A stretch of 64,000 nucleotides of DNA from JAAELZ01 sp965237995 (GCA_965237995.1 CBDEGO010000004.1:372001-436000), one strand, 5' to 3'. Positions 26,184 to 36,247 are shown, numbered from the stretch's first letter. A program made the numbers and translations. The notes: generated by a model not told the origin, from the sequence alone.

Positions 26184-26407
26184 GTATTAAGCTTTTCACA
26201 AAGAGGAGGGGCTGTTGAACAAGCCTGTTACTGGAGAAGTTAATCAGTAACCGTATTTGTCGCATCGCAATATATGCGACACTAGCCCTACCATCGTGGC
26301 ATTTGCCACTTAAACGGCTACTCGCATTGGGTATTTTCCAAGGAAGCGCAATTTTCAATACGAACAATCGTTATACTTAGAGCTAATTTGATTAGGGAGA
26401 CAACTAA

Positions 26408-27046
26408 ATGAAACCAACCATAATGACCACTAAAAGTATTTTGACTGCTATTTCAATTTGTGCAGCATTTTCGAGTAGCAGCTATGCACTAGAAGAGATC
26501 GGTGCGACTTCAACTGAGCTCGAACCAACAGCTGCACCACTCCTCCCAACCGTGGGCAGCAAAAGGGTTATTTTTAGCGACGGTGAAGAAACCACATATA
26601 CTGTCACTGAAGTAACCGACACGCATGTCTCTAACGAGGGCACTGATGGATGCAAGTGGATAACACCGGTCAAAGACTACATAGTAATCCCATCTGAAGG
26701 TTGGACGAATTGCAGCGATTCTAGCGGCATCGCCAAAGTCAAAGCCAAGGGGTCTATTTTTCCACTTAAAAAAGGTAAAAAATCGAGTTACTCTGTAAAA
26801 GGTGAAACCACAGAAGGAAGCTGGACCGGCAAATGGACGGAAAAAAGAAAGTGCAAGGTGGCAGGTGCTGTTCGTATTAAAACAGTGAGCGGTGAGCACG
26901 ACACTTGGAAGGTAGTTTGCAAAGGCCCACACGACAAGAAAACTAGGTACTTCTCTCCCGCCTTAGGCATGAACGTAGCCTCGGTAAAGAAGCATTTTAC
27001 AAAATCACACAAAAGCTGGACTAGCGAGTTAGTGCGATCTGAGTAA
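26408..27046 (+). CDS. Exported protein of unknown function
   Basis: 212 residues with a signal peptide ending near SYALEE. The mature part is lysine-rich and probably beta-rich. It has four cysteines (in TDGCKW, WTNCSDS, KRKCKVAG and KVVCKGP) that could form two disulfides. The C-terminal TRYFSPALGMNVASVKK resembles the Y-F/Y-S-P-x-L-G end seen in several secreted beta-sheet families, but I cannot name one. A ribosome-binding site (AGGGAG) precedes the start. It is transcribed alone and ends at the terminator at 27072. Confidence 0.75.
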   Translation: MKPTIMTTKSILTAISICAAFSSSSYALEEIGATSTELEPTAAPLLPTVGSKRVIFSDGEETTYTVTEVTDTHVSNEGTDGCKWITPVKDYIVIPSEGWTNCSDSSGIAKVKAKGSIFPLKKGKKSSYSVKGETTEGSWTGKWTEKRKCKVAGAVRIKTVSGEHDTWKVVCKGPHDKKTRYFSPALGMNVASVKKHFTKSHKSWTSELVRSE

Positions 27047-27071
27047 AAACCCACTAGTAATTTTTTACTAC

Positions 27072-27103
27072 AGCCGCTCTCAGTTATGGGGGAGCGGCTT
27101 TTT
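27072..27103 (+). terminator. Rho-independent terminator after the exported protein gene
   Basis: AGCCGCTC pairs with GAGCGGCT across a 12-base loop, followed by TTTTT. It lies between convergent genes at 27046 and 27117 and could serve both. Confidence 0.8.
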
Positions 27104-27116
27104 AAGCGCTAGCAAT

Positions 27117-27986
27117 TCACACGGCCCTATCTGGCTTTGCCTTAATCATATTCATAGCTAACCCACATAGAATCAAACCAGCAGCGACCAGCTTCCACCA
27201 CTGCAAAGGCTCTCCTAACCAACTATGCGAAGCCGCCAAACCAAACACCGGCACCAGTAATGCCCATGGTGTGACTTGCACCGCGTTGTATCTATCGAGC
27301 AACATATTCCACAAACCATAACCTATTAAGGTATTGCCTATCGATTGCCAAGCCACAACAGACCAAGTAACCACCCCTGCATTGCTAATGCTGCTGCGCA
27401 TTAGGGCGCTCCCTTCCAAGTAAAAAGACATCAACAATAAAGGAGGAACCGCGAACAAAGAAGACCACACGATAAATGAAACGATGTTCACTTTGCCGAC
27501 TTGCTTAACGACACTATTTCCCATGGCCCAGCTTAACGCTGCGACCAAGACCAACGTTAAGCCGATGGCGGTTGTATTACCGCCTGTATGCCAGAAGATT
27601 AAGCACAAACCCGCGCCGCTAATCATTAAGGCCCGCAACTGTTTGCCTTTCAGTCGCTCTTCAAACAGCCATACCGCAAGCAATATGGTGAAGAAAACTT
27701 GGAGCTGAATGACTAAGGCAGCTAGCCCTGGAGTAATGTGCCCCTGCATCGCCCAAAATAATAAACCAAATTGCCCAAACCCAATTAACGTGCCGTAAGT
27801 GGCAATGTGCAGCCATTTAGCTTTTGGCTTTGGGAAAATAAAAACCAGCGGAAACGCCACAAAAAAGAATCGCAGCGCTACGAATAAAAACGGTGGTAAC
27901 TCATCTAAGCCTATTTTTATCAGAACAAAATTGGTGCCCCAAATAAAAGCGACGATTAAGGCCATTAATTGATGATGGATAGGCAT
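27117..27986 (-). CDS. EamA/DMT-family permease (RhaT-like)
   Basis: About 290 residues, ten hydrophobic segments in two EamA repeats: MALIVAFIWGTNFVLIKIGL with FVALRFFFVAFPL, and later ALLVPVFGLAASHSWLGEPL. This is the pattern of amino-acid or metabolite exporters such as EamA/YdcZ relatives. The substrate is not predictable. I chose the ATG at 27986; a TTG at 28028 would add 14 residues. It is unrelated in sequence detail to the other EamA gene at 3759. Confidence 0.82.
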   Translation of the reverse strand: MPIHHQLMALIVAFIWGTNFVLIKIGLDELPPFLFVALRFFFVAFPLVFIFPKPKAKWLHIATYGTLIGFGQFGLLFWAMQGHITPGLAALVIQLQVFFTILLAVWLFEERLKGKQLRALMISGAGLCLIFWHTGGNTTAIGLTLVLVAALSWAMGNSVVKQVGKVNIVSFIVWSSLFAVPPLLLMSFYLEGSALMRSSISNAGVVTWSVVAWQSIGNTLIGYGLWNMLLDRYNAVQVTPWALLVPVFGLAASHSWLGEPLQWWKLVAAGLILCGLAMNMIKAKPDRAV

Positions 27987-28028
27987 AAGAGCTCGAATAA
28001 TTAAGCGGCAGGTAACGCCACTGAACAA

Positions 28029-28471
28029 AGATTAGTGAACATATAGTTACATTAAGGATAAAGCCTTCAACGATGGTGTTAACAAGCCTAAATAAATCAT
28101 TGGACCGAGGAATTCATACCCAAAGAGACGACCAAAAACTCATACTTGAATAACCCTGTTGCTACCCTTTATCATGTCACAGCACTTTGCAGCACCGACC
28201 TATTTGATGACAAACTAAAAGTAACGCCTAACACAACCAGAGCGTACACTAAAATTCGCCACAAGGCTGATGGAGAAAGTTAGGTTTATTCTCACTTTCA
28301 GGTAGGCAAACCCAACCCTTATGAAGCCACTGACAAACGTTCAGCTGCATCGCTTAAAAGCATCACTATCAACGCAGCGTGTCGATCTCTGAGCAAATTT
28401 AAACTATGCCAAATTACGTTAGTGGATTGCGGCACAACGTATTAGTGTCACTTTTTTGTCCATCGTTTAGG
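28029..28471. other. 443-bp gap without a defensible gene
   Basis: On the plus strand one frame (28092-28445) is open except for a TAG at 28281-28283. It would encode about 117 residues. It lacks an obvious start or ribosome-binding site and resembles no protein I know. It may be a gene remnant or chance. No RNA gene is seen. Confidence 0.35.
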
Positions 28472-28933
28472 CTAGCGCAGCGTCAGCTGGTGGCTGCTTT
28501 TAACCTCTTCCATCACCATAAAAGTAGACGTTTGCGATATCCCAGGCAAGCTCGCGAGTTGATTACCTAAAAATTCGCGGTACTTTTTCATATCTTCAAA
28601 CCTTAATTTGAGCAAATAATCAAAGCCCCCCGCCACCATATGGCACTCTAAAACTTCAGGGATCGCTTTCATCTGCTTGGCAAATAGACTAAATACGCTA
28701 TTTGTTGTTCGGTCTAGTGTGATTTCGACAAATACTAGCAGCGCCGCATTCACGTGCTCAGGAGAAAGAATAGCGTGGTATCCCTTTATAATGCCGCTCT
28801 TCTCGAGCCGTTTTACTCGTTCTAGACAGGGCGAAGGGCTTAAATTTATTTCCTTCGCCAAATCTACGTTTGAAATACGCGCATTGGCTTGCAAAGCAAC
28901 TAGAATTTTTTTGTCAACCGTATCAAGCTTCAT
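28472..28933 (-). CDS. Lrp/AsnC-family regulator, probable putA regulator
   Basis: 153 residues, normal Lrp length. The N-terminal helix-turn-helix reads KKILVALQANARISNVDLAKEINLSPSPCLERVKRLEKSG. The C-terminal RAM ligand-binding domain includes VLECHMVAGGFDYLLKLR. It is divergently transcribed from putA across a 137-bp very AT-rich spacer, the usual layout for Lrp-type PutR activators that respond to proline. The regulatory role is inferred from position. Confidence 0.88.
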   Translation of the reverse strand: MKLDTVDKKILVALQANARISNVDLAKEINLSPSPCLERVKRLEKSGIIKGYHAILSPEHVNAALLVFVEITLDRTTNSVFSLFAKQMKAIPEVLECHMVAGGFDYLLKLRFEDMKKYREFLGNQLASLPGISQTSTFMVMEEVKSSHQLTLR

Positions 28934-29070
28934 GTAGTTAGATCCGTTTCAGAATTTTATGCTGCTAAATTTAAATAATAAGTATATTTTATTTCAATTT
29001 ATTAATATTCAACAACATATATTGCATATTAATTGATAAGTTATCGCTATAACAATCGCTTCAACGCAAC
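28934..29070. promoter_or_regulatory. AT-rich divergent lrp/putA control region
   Basis: 137 bp, with a core (about 28965-29045) made almost only of A and T and no GC-rich block. Lrp-family proteins favour such DNA. Exact sites cannot be placed by eye. Confidence 0.45.
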
Positions 29071-32000
29071 ATGAAACTGACTACGCCCTTTCTCGACAAT
29101 TCACCTTTACGCTTAGCCATTAGAAATGCCTACACCCGCGATGAGTTCGACTGCGTCGATGAACTTAGAGCGTATTTTACGCAACACCCGCTACATCAAG
29201 CCGACATTGAGCAGTCTGCTCATCGCTTAGTAAAGGCCATTCGCGAAAATACCGAAAGTCACGGCGGTCTTGATGCTTTTTTACAAGAATTCAAACTGTC
29301 GTCAGAAGAAGGCATCGCGATGATGTGTTTAGCCGAAGCGTTGCTACGCATACCTGATAGCGATACGGCTGATGCCTTAATTCAAGATAAAATTCAAGAC
29401 GGTGATTGGCAAGGGCATATAGGAAACAGTGATTCTTTTTTCGTTAATGCTTCAAGTTGGGGCCTTATGTTAACGGGCAAATTTGTTAGATTAAACAAGC
29501 GCACCAACAACAACCCGAGCGAGTTTGTGAGTAAATTGGTTGCGCAAAGCGGAGAACCTGTCATACGCGCTGCGATGGTTAAAGCCATGCAGATTATGGG
29601 CCAGCAATTCGTGCTGGCAGAACATATTCCTGCTGCGCTAAGACGTGCTAAAAGCAATGAAGCTAAAGGGTATCGATACTCATATGACATGCTCGGTGAA
29701 GCAGCGCGTACAAGCAAAGATGCAGGTTTTTACTTTAAGTCATACAGTGATGCCATCGACAAAATAGGCCGTAACCAAGCACCTAGCAACGCGGTCACAA
29801 GCCCAGGCATTTCAGTCAAACTTTCTGCGTTACACCCTCGTTATGAATACGCGCAGGAGCAACGCGTTCTCACCGAATTAGTACCGAAAATAATCGCACT
29901 GTGCGAGCAAGCCGCCAGCTACAAAATCGGACTAACAATTGACGCAGAAGAGTCTGAACGACTTGAGCCCTCGTTATCCATCCTAGAGCAACTATGCCAA
30001 GCGAGCGCCCTAAAAGGCTGGGATGGTCTTGGCTTTGTGGTACAGGCCTACCAGAAGCGCGCGCTTTGTGTATTAGACTGGATAGAAGCCCTTGCGATAC
30101 AACATCAACGCAAGATAATGATCCGTTTAGTGAAAGGCGCGTATTGGGATAGCGAGATTAAAAATGCGCAACTACTAGGGCTTAACGATTACCCCGTTTA
30201 CACACAAAAGTTCACTACCGATGCCGCGTATTTACGCTGTGCAGATAAGTTACTAAGCAACCCAGAGCACTTTTACCCATTATTTGCTACGCATAACGCG
30301 CATACCGTTGCTAGCATTTTAAGTAAGGCCAATGATCAGCACCAATACGAGTTTCAATCCTTACATGGCATGGGGGAAACCTTATACGACCAAGTTATTG
30401 ACTTACATAAAAAACCTGTACGTATCTATGCACCTGTTGGCGAGCACAAAGACTTGCTGGCGTACTTAGTGCGGCGCTTACTAGAAAATGGCGCCAATAG
30501 TTCATTTGTGAACCGCTTGGTTGATAAAGACTTGCCAATCGAAGAGATCATCGGCGACCCAACGGAGAAACTTGCCAAAGCAGAACACCGGCGACACCCT
30601 AAAATACCTTTACCTGCTGATTTTCTGCCGGAAAGAATTAACTCGGCTGGTTTTAATACTGATGATGCCAATCAAGTGGCTAAGTTTTATCAGCAGTTCG
30701 AACAGCTACACAGCAAACAATGGCAAGTGGGCACTCCAGAAAATTCGCGCAACACTAAACCTCAAACTGTGAGTAATCCTGCCACCGGCGAAGCCATTGG
30801 GGTAACCCATAATGCAAGTGAGGATGAAATAGACAACGCGTTCGAACAAGCGCAGCAAGCATTCGCTTCGTGGAATGCATTAAAAGGCAATAAGCGGGCG
30901 AAAATTTTGGAAACAGCAGCGAATCTTTTCGAGCAACATCAAGACACTCTCTTAACCCTTTGCATCCAAGAAGCAGGCAAAACATTATTAGATGCCATTG
31001 CCGAGTTGCGCGAAGCCGTCGATTTCTTGCGCTACTACGCAGTGCAAGCACGCCGCAACTTTACCAGTCGCAAAACTCTGGTGGGCCCAACGGGGGAAAC
31101 CAACCAACACCTGCTCTGTGGTCGGGGTGTTTTTGTCTGCATAAGCCCATGGAATTTCCCCTTAGCTATATTTACCGGCCAAGTAAGCGCGGCTCTCGCC
31201 GCTGGCAATTGTGTACTGGCAAAGCCCGCTGAACAAACCCCTATCATTGCCAGTGTTGCTGTTAACTTACTGCTCGAGGCGGGCGTTCCTAAACAAGTGC
31301 TACATCTCATCCCAGGCAGTGGCGCTCAGGTGGGGGCGAAATTAACGCAGCTACAGAAAATTAGTGGAGTGACATTCACTGGGTCAACGCACACTGCTCG
31401 GCGCATCCTCGCCACCGTCACTGAAAAACCTGGGGCAATTATTCCCTTCATAGCAGAAACGGGCGGGCTTAACGCCATGATTGCTGACTCTTCAACCTTA
31501 ATTGAACAATTGGTTGACGACGTGGTGCAATCTGCCTTTCAAAGTGCTGGTCAACGCTGCTCTGCACTGCGCGTGCTTTATGTGCAAGACGATATTTATA
31601 AAGCGGTGCTAGAAAAATTAAAGGGTGCGATGGACCAGCTCATTACGAGCAACCCCGCAAACATGCATACCGACGTGGGGCCCATTATCGACAAGCAAGC
31701 ACTTGATCGGTTAAATGCGCACATTGACCAAATGCGCGTAGCGGGAAAACAGATTTATCGCGCCCCGTCGCCGCAGCTCGATGTCAAAGACAAAGGAACC
31801 TACTTTGCCCCCGCGTTAATAGAATTTGATGGCATTCATGAATTAGAGCAAGAGGTTTTTGGCCCGATATTACATATCGTCGCTTATCGCGCTAAACACC
31901 TAGATAGAGTAACCGATGCCATTAATGGCACTGGCTATGGGCTAACTTTTGGCATCCATAGCAGAATTGACAATAACGTCAATTACATTAGTGAGCGTAT

Positions 32001-32196
32001 TCATGCGGGTAACATATATGTAAACCGTAATACTATTGGTGCGGTGGTAGGCGTGCAGCCTTTTGGCGGAGAAGGACTTTCCGGCACGGGCCCCAAAGCC
32101 GGTGGCCCGCACTATTTAACTCGATTTGCCCACGAAAGAGTGGTGAGTGTGAATACTAGCGCCGCAGGCGGCAACGCCTCTTTATTGTCGTTATAA
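29071..32196 (+). CDS. putA: Bifunctional proline dehydrogenase / P5C dehydrogenase PutA (no DNA-binding domain)
   Basis: 1041 residues. The proline dehydrogenase barrel spans about 200-490, with SVKLSALHPRYE, LTIDAEESERLE, MIRLVKGAYWDSEIK, YPLFATHNAHT and VGEHKDLLAYLVRRLLENGANSSFV. The aldehyde dehydrogenase part spans about 540-1030, with Glu in IAETGGLNAM and the catalytic Cys in SAGQRCSALRVL. It oxidises proline to glutamate via P5C, passing electrons from FAD to quinones. It lacks the N-terminal ribbon-helix-helix found in E. coli PutA and the extra C-terminal domain, so regulation probably falls to the divergent Lrp gene. Confidence 0.96.
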   Translation: MKLTTPFLDNSPLRLAIRNAYTRDEFDCVDELRAYFTQHPLHQADIEQSAHRLVKAIRENTESHGGLDAFLQEFKLSSEEGIAMMCLAEALLRIPDSDTADALIQDKIQDGDWQGHIGNSDSFFVNASSWGLMLTGKFVRLNKRTNNNPSEFVSKLVAQSGEPVIRAAMVKAMQIMGQQFVLAEHIPAALRRAKSNEAKGYRYSYDMLGEAARTSKDAGFYFKSYSDAIDKIGRNQAPSNAVTSPGISVKLSALHPRYEYAQEQRVLTELVPKIIALCEQAASYKIGLTIDAEESERLEPSLSILEQLCQASALKGWDGLGFVVQAYQKRALCVLDWIEALAIQHQRKIMIRLVKGAYWDSEIKNAQLLGLNDYPVYTQKFTTDAAYLRCADKLLSNPEHFYPLFATHNAHTVASILSKANDQHQYEFQSLHGMGETLYDQVIDLHKKPVRIYAPVGEHKDLLAYLVRRLLENGANSSFVNRLVDKDLPIEEIIGDPTEKLAKAEHRRHPKIPLPADFLPERINSAGFNTDDANQVAKFYQQFEQLHSKQWQVGTPENSRNTKPQTVSNPATGEAIGVTHNASEDEIDNAFEQAQQAFASWNALKGNKRAKILETAANLFEQHQDTLLTLCIQEAGKTLLDAIAELREAVDFLRYYAVQARRNFTSRKTLVGPTGETNQHLLCGRGVFVCISPWNFPLAIFTGQVSAALAAGNCVLAKPAEQTPIIASVAVNLLLEAGVPKQVLHLIPGSGAQVGAKLTQLQKISGVTFTGSTHTARRILATVTEKPGAIIPFIAETGGLNAMIADSSTLIEQLVDDVVQSAFQSAGQRCSALRVLYVQDDIYKAVLEKLKGAMDQLITSNPANMHTDVGPIIDKQALDRLNAHIDQMRVAGKQIYRAPSPQLDVKDKGTYFAPALIEFDGIHELEQEVFGPILHIVAYRAKHLDRVTDAINGTGYGLTFGIHSRIDNNVNYISERIHAGNIYVNRNTIGAVVGVQPFGGEGLSGTGPKAGGPHYLTRFAHERVVSVNTSAAGGNASLLSL

Positions 32197-32324
32197 ATTG
32201 CGATGAAACTGCTCATGACACCCTAACTAAATAGCTAACCTCGTGCTGTTAAGAATGTAAATTGCCTTTAATTAATAGTGCGGTCACGGCATACTTACTG
32301 GTCATCATTTAAACAGTACGCTGG

Positions 32325-33695
32325 GTGCACGTTAACGAGTCAAGTTTATTCTTTCGAAATTGGGTGCGGTTTGCGAAAGCTATTACCCGGGTTTTCTACC
32401 GAAACATTGAAGTGCAGGGAGAGACGCAACGGGCTGCATCTGGCGGTATTATCTACTGCGTCAATCATGTAAACGCGCTGGTTGACCCTGCTATTGTCCA
32501 AGCCACCACAACCCATGTATTACGCCCACTCGCCCGCAGCGGTTTGTTCAAAACTTTTTACAGGCCATTGTTAAACCTAATCGGCGCTATCCCCATCTTT
32601 AGGGCGAAAGACAAGGGGTCTGATACCAGCCAAAACCAAGATAGTTTTCGTAAGGTCTATGCACTACTTGCCCAAAATGAAAACGTAGTTATCTTTCCGG
32701 AAGGGCAAAGCCACTCTCATTCGCACCTTACTCAATTAAAAACCGGCGCTGCGCGCATAGCCATAGGCGCGGCAAAAAGCAATGAACACACACCACTGTT
32801 GGTTCCCGTGGGGCTGAACTTCAGCCAAAAAGGGAAATTCAGAGGAGACGTACTAGTGAAATATGGGGCATCCATCGAGCTAAATGCAGCAACCGCAACT
32901 GAGGAGAAATCAAAGGCTGACATCAAAGAGCTAACCGAGCAAATCGAACTTGGACTCAAGTTGGTTACGCTCAATACGCCTACTTGGCAAGACATGCGCT
33001 TAGTCAAATTACTAGAGCGATTTTTTGCCATGCGTCGAGGCAAGAATAATGCGGCCACTTTAGGCCAACGCTTTAGCGGCTTACAAAGAATTATCAACGC
33101 GCAGACGGTGTTACAACAGCATGCCCCTGAACAATTACGTGCCTTGACTTCACGCCTTCGCTTTTTTGAACGATTATGCAATACTTTTGGTATTCGCAGT
33201 TATCACTTGGATATTGAATACAGCCCCGCAGTCGTTTTACGCTTCATATCAAAAGCTCTTGTTACTTTGTTGGTCGTCCTACCTATCGCGCTGATTGGGG
33301 CTATCAATGGTTTAATTCCATACTATTTATCCGGTCAATTCACCAAGCGCTTTGCAAAGGGCGCCGATCAAATTGACACCGCAAGAATTTTATTTAGCTT
33401 ATTCTTTTTTGGGCTATTTTGGACGCTACAATGCGCTTGGATTTATTTCAGATTTGGACTCGATGTAATGCTCGTTGCGGTGATAGTGATCGCTTCGTCG
33501 TCGATGATTACCGTACACTTTCGCAATATGTTTTCTACCATCTGGCGTAACGTCAAAGTATTTTTAATCTTTGCGCGCAAGCGCCAGCTCAAACAATACA
33601 TTACACATAAACGCGATGAATTGGTCGCAGAAGTGGCCAGTCTAGTGCGCTTAGCCAACAAATTAATGTTAAGTAAACCAGTCAAAAATGCCTAA
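32325..33695 (+). CDS. PlsC-type 1-acylglycerol-3-phosphate acyltransferase-like membrane protein
   Basis: 456 residues from a GTG start. The acyltransferase motifs are motif I NHVNALVDP (the NHxxxxD box), motif III FPEGQSHSHSHL and motif IV LVPVGLNF. The C-terminal half contains three or four hydrophobic segments (about 300-405), absent from small PlsC enzymes. This type acylates a glycerolipid or related acceptor at the inner membrane. The stop lies eight bases inside the following lipase-like gene, so the two are probably co-translated and may share a lipid function. Confidence 0.85.
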   Translation: MHVNESSLFFRNWVRFAKAITRVFYRNIEVQGETQRAASGGIIYCVNHVNALVDPAIVQATTTHVLRPLARSGLFKTFYRPLLNLIGAIPIFRAKDKGSDTSQNQDSFRKVYALLAQNENVVIFPEGQSHSHSHLTQLKTGAARIAIGAAKSNEHTPLLVPVGLNFSQKGKFRGDVLVKYGASIELNAATATEEKSKADIKELTEQIELGLKLVTLNTPTWQDMRLVKLLERFFAMRRGKNNAATLGQRFSGLQRIINAQTVLQQHAPEQLRALTSRLRFFERLCNTFGIRSYHLDIEYSPAVVLRFISKALVTLLVVLPIALIGAINGLIPYYLSGQFTKRFAKGADQIDTARILFSLFFFGLFWTLQCAWIYFRFGLDVMLVAVIVIASSSMITVHFRNMFSTIWRNVKVFLIFARKRQLKQYITHKRDELVAEVASLVRLANKLMLSKPVKNA

Positions 33696-34437
33696 CAAAC
33701 TGCTCATCGTTTTTTGCGCCCTTGTGTTAACGCTCTTTTATGATTGGGGCGCACCCTCTCAGGCAACTGAATCAATGACAGTAAACGATGAGTGCGTGAT
33801 TTTACTGCATGGTTTGGGGCGAACCGCTGGTTCTATGAGTAAGATTGAAGACTATTTGACACAAGCCGGATACCAAGTTTGGAATAAATCTTACCCTTCT
33901 ACTACCGAAGAAGTTAAGCCCTTAGCCGATGCGGCCATTACTAAGGGCCTAGATCATTGCAACAGCCAGCGCTCCGAGAAAATTCACTTTGTCACCCATT
34001 CACTTGGAGGCATCTTAGTGCGCTCCTACCTCCAAGACAACCAACTTACCCAACTCGGTAAAATCGTTATGATTAGCCCTCCAAACAACGGTTCCGAAGT
34101 GGTCGATATGCTGGGCGAATATACCTTATTCCAAAGCATTATGGGCCCGGCAGCCAGCCAGTTAGGCACGCAGCAAGATAACGTAACCACCACCTTGAAA
34201 CCGGTCTCTGGCATCATCGGCATCATTACTGGCAACAGCACCTCTGACCCTTGGTTTTCACCTTTCATTCCGGGTGAAGATGACGGTAAAGTCTCTGTCG
34301 AAAGCGCCAAACTTAAAGAAATGACTGATTTCTTAGTGGTCGATAACGGTCATACATTCATAATGCGTAGCGAGACGGTAGTACTGCAAGTCGCGCATTT
34401 CTTAAAGCATGGGAAGTTTAAGCCGATAACTAACTGA
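33688..34437 (+). CDS. Exported alpha/beta hydrolase, lipase-like
   Basis: 249 residues with an N-terminal hydrophobic signal (about 1-28). The fold landmarks are the oxyanion HG (ILLHGLGRTAGS), the nucleophile elbow THSLGG, an acid candidate in GEDDGKVS and the catalytic His in DNGHTF. It matches small lipase/esterase proteins with a PGAP1-like or EstA-type fold. It overlaps the acyltransferase gene upstream, which suggests a paired role in lipid turnover. The substrate is unknown. Confidence 0.85.
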   Translation: MPNKLLIVFCALVLTLFYDWGAPSQATESMTVNDECVILLHGLGRTAGSMSKIEDYLTQAGYQVWNKSYPSTTEEVKPLADAAITKGLDHCNSQRSEKIHFVTHSLGGILVRSYLQDNQLTQLGKIVMISPPNNGSEVVDMLGEYTLFQSIMGPAASQLGTQQDNVTTTLKPVSGIIGIITGNSTSDPWFSPFIPGEDDGKVSVESAKLKEMTDFLVVDNGHTFIMRSETVVLQVAHFLKHGKFKPITN

Positions 34438-34452
34438 GTTTGAGTTGAGTAT

Positions 34453-34480
34453 TTGCCGAACAAAATAAACATGCGATAAT
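34453..34480 (+). promoter_or_regulatory. Probable sigma70 promoter of the M48/TerB gene
   Basis: TTGCCG at 34453-34458 and GATAAT at 34475-34480, 16 bases apart. It lies 35 bases before the ATG at 34516. Confidence 0.5.
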
Positions 34481-34515
34481 CTGCGTACTTCCTGCCGCTA
34501 ATTAACCTGAACCAT

Positions 34516-35715
34516 ATGAACGCTGAGAAAATTCGTTATCAAAATGACCTAGAAATGTACGAGGCCTTGCTAAAGGCTAAAGAGGTGATCAAAGTTAACG
34601 AAGCGATCAGTAAAATGCAGGAAGATGGCCCGAGTTCAACTCGCCGCCACTTGCTCGCCACTTCGGTTTATCTGAGTAAACGCATGGCGCCACAGATCCA
34701 CAAAATGGCGGACGAATGCTACGAGCGCTTAGAGCTAGAAATTCCGCTGGAATTATATGTGTACTCTAGCGCCCAGTATAACGCTGCGTGCTTCAAGCCT
34801 GAAGCAGGCCGTTTATTGATTATGTTTTCGTCAAGCCTGCTCGAAGCGTTTGAAGGCAGTGAACTACGCTTTGTGATGGGCCACGAACTTGGTCACCATG
34901 TTTATCGTCATCATGATATTCCTATTGGCTATATTTTACGTGGCAAGCAACGCCCTGACCCAAAACTAGCTTTGGAGCTGTTCTCTTGGTCGCGCAATGC
35001 CGAAATTTCAGCGGACAGAGCTGGAGCTTTTTGTGCTCAAGATTTAAACGGGGTGGCTAAATCTTTGTTTAAACTCGCATCCGGGCTAACCGGCAAAACT
35101 ATCGAGTTCAACCTAGAAGACTTTTTAGCCCAAGTAGACCAAATGAAGTTAGAAGACCAAACACCTGGTCAACAAGCCTCTAAAGAAGATTGGTTCTCCA
35201 CACACCCGTTCAGCCCATTGCGCGTAAAGGCTTTACAACTGTTTCATGATTCTGAGCTGATGTTGCCCGGTGGCAACTCTGTCGCAGACCTAGAGGTAGG
35301 TGTGCAACGCACTATGAGCATGATGGAACCCAATTACATAGACGCACGCACAGACGCAGCAAAATCAATGCGCAGAGTGCTATTTTCTGGTGCCATTGCC
35401 GTAGCCGATGTGAGCGGTGGCATTAACGAAAAGGAAATAAAAACCTTTGAAGATTTCTTAGGTAAAGGCAAGTTCAAACCCGGCCTTAATATCGAACGTA
35501 TTAAGGAAGAACTAGCTTCTCGCATTAAAAAATGCAACGAGCTCACCAACGTAACACAACGAATGCAGGTGATGCGCGATTTATGCCTTATCTCTAAGGC
35601 AGATGGTCGAACCACGAAAAAGGAACGCGAAGTGCTAAATAATATTGCCGATGGCTTGGAAATCTCGCGCGCCTTCATATGCCAGTGCATGGACAAAGAC
35701 ATCGACCTTGATTAA
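34516..35715 (+). CDS. M48-family metallopeptidase with C-terminal TerB-like domain
   Basis: 399 residues. The zinc motif is MGHELGHHVYRH (HExxH, about 121-125) and the third ligand Glu lies in RNAEISADRAG, both typical of M48 proteases. There are no membrane segments, unlike HtpX. The C-terminal about 120 residues are helical and read like two halves of a TerB/DjlA-type tellurite-resistance domain (IAVADVSGGINEKEI, LCLISKADGRTTKKEREVLNNIA). A cytosolic processing or stress role is likely but not shown. It is transcribed alone. Confidence 0.85.
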   Translation: MNAEKIRYQNDLEMYEALLKAKEVIKVNEAISKMQEDGPSSTRRHLLATSVYLSKRMAPQIHKMADECYERLELEIPLELYVYSSAQYNAACFKPEAGRLLIMFSSSLLEAFEGSELRFVMGHELGHHVYRHHDIPIGYILRGKQRPDPKLALELFSWSRNAEISADRAGAFCAQDLNGVAKSLFKLASGLTGKTIEFNLEDFLAQVDQMKLEDQTPGQQASKEDWFSTHPFSPLRVKALQLFHDSELMLPGGNSVADLEVGVQRTMSMMEPNYIDARTDAAKSMRRVLFSGAIAVADVSGGINEKEIKTFEDFLGKGKFKPGLNIERIKEELASRIKKCNELTNVTQRMQVMRDLCLISKADGRTTKKEREVLNNIADGLEISRAFICQCMDKDIDLD

Positions 35716-35767
35716 CTAAAAGGTATAGCTCTTTTATCTATTACGAAACAGCAGTACGGCGACTATC

Positions 35768-36217
35768 TTAATCTGTTGCCATCTGATAAGTCACCCAATG
35801 GGTCTTATCGGCAATTTTGTCGTATGAGCCGCGACCCCGATAATTATTGTCTGCTGTAATCCATCGAAAAAATGGCCAACCTTGTTCCTTACCAAACACC
35901 GCAAGAGCTTTGTACATATCTTGGGCCATACCGCTACCGCGATGCGTTGGGTCGATGAATAAATCATCTAAAAAGCCGACCATCGCACCTCGTAAGGGCG
36001 AAGCCATAGCACGACAATGCATCAAGCCGACCGCCTCTCCCGATTCACTTTGCGCAATAAACCCATAAAACGGATTGGCTTGGTCGTGAATCCATTCCCA
36101 CACGGTGTCGAGTGTCTGAGACTCCATCGGGACATTGTAAAATTTAGCATATCCTTGGTAAAGGCGTTCCCAATGAGCTCTATCGGACTGATTTAATGGT
36201 CGAATGATGTTGGTCAT
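35768..36217 (-). CDS. GNAT-family N-acetyltransferase
   Basis: 149 residues. The acetyl-CoA binding motif A is FLDDLFIDPTHRGSGMAQDMYKAL (R-x-x-G-x-G/A near 96-101). The N-terminus (IRPLNQSDRAHWERLYQGYAKFY) matches a group of small-molecule GNATs. It is the last of four consecutive minus-strand genes (38230 to 35768) with gaps of about 20-30 bases, a probable operon. The acceptor is unknown. Confidence 0.85.
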   Translation of the reverse strand: MTNIIRPLNQSDRAHWERLYQGYAKFYNVPMESQTLDTVWEWIHDQANPFYGFIAQSESGEAVGLMHCRAMASPLRGAMVGFLDDLFIDPTHRGSGMAQDMYKALAVFGKEQGWPFFRWITADNNYRGRGSYDKIADKTHWVTYQMATD

Positions 36218-36247
36218 TTGTAATAAGTTTTTTAAGCGCGTTGTAAT

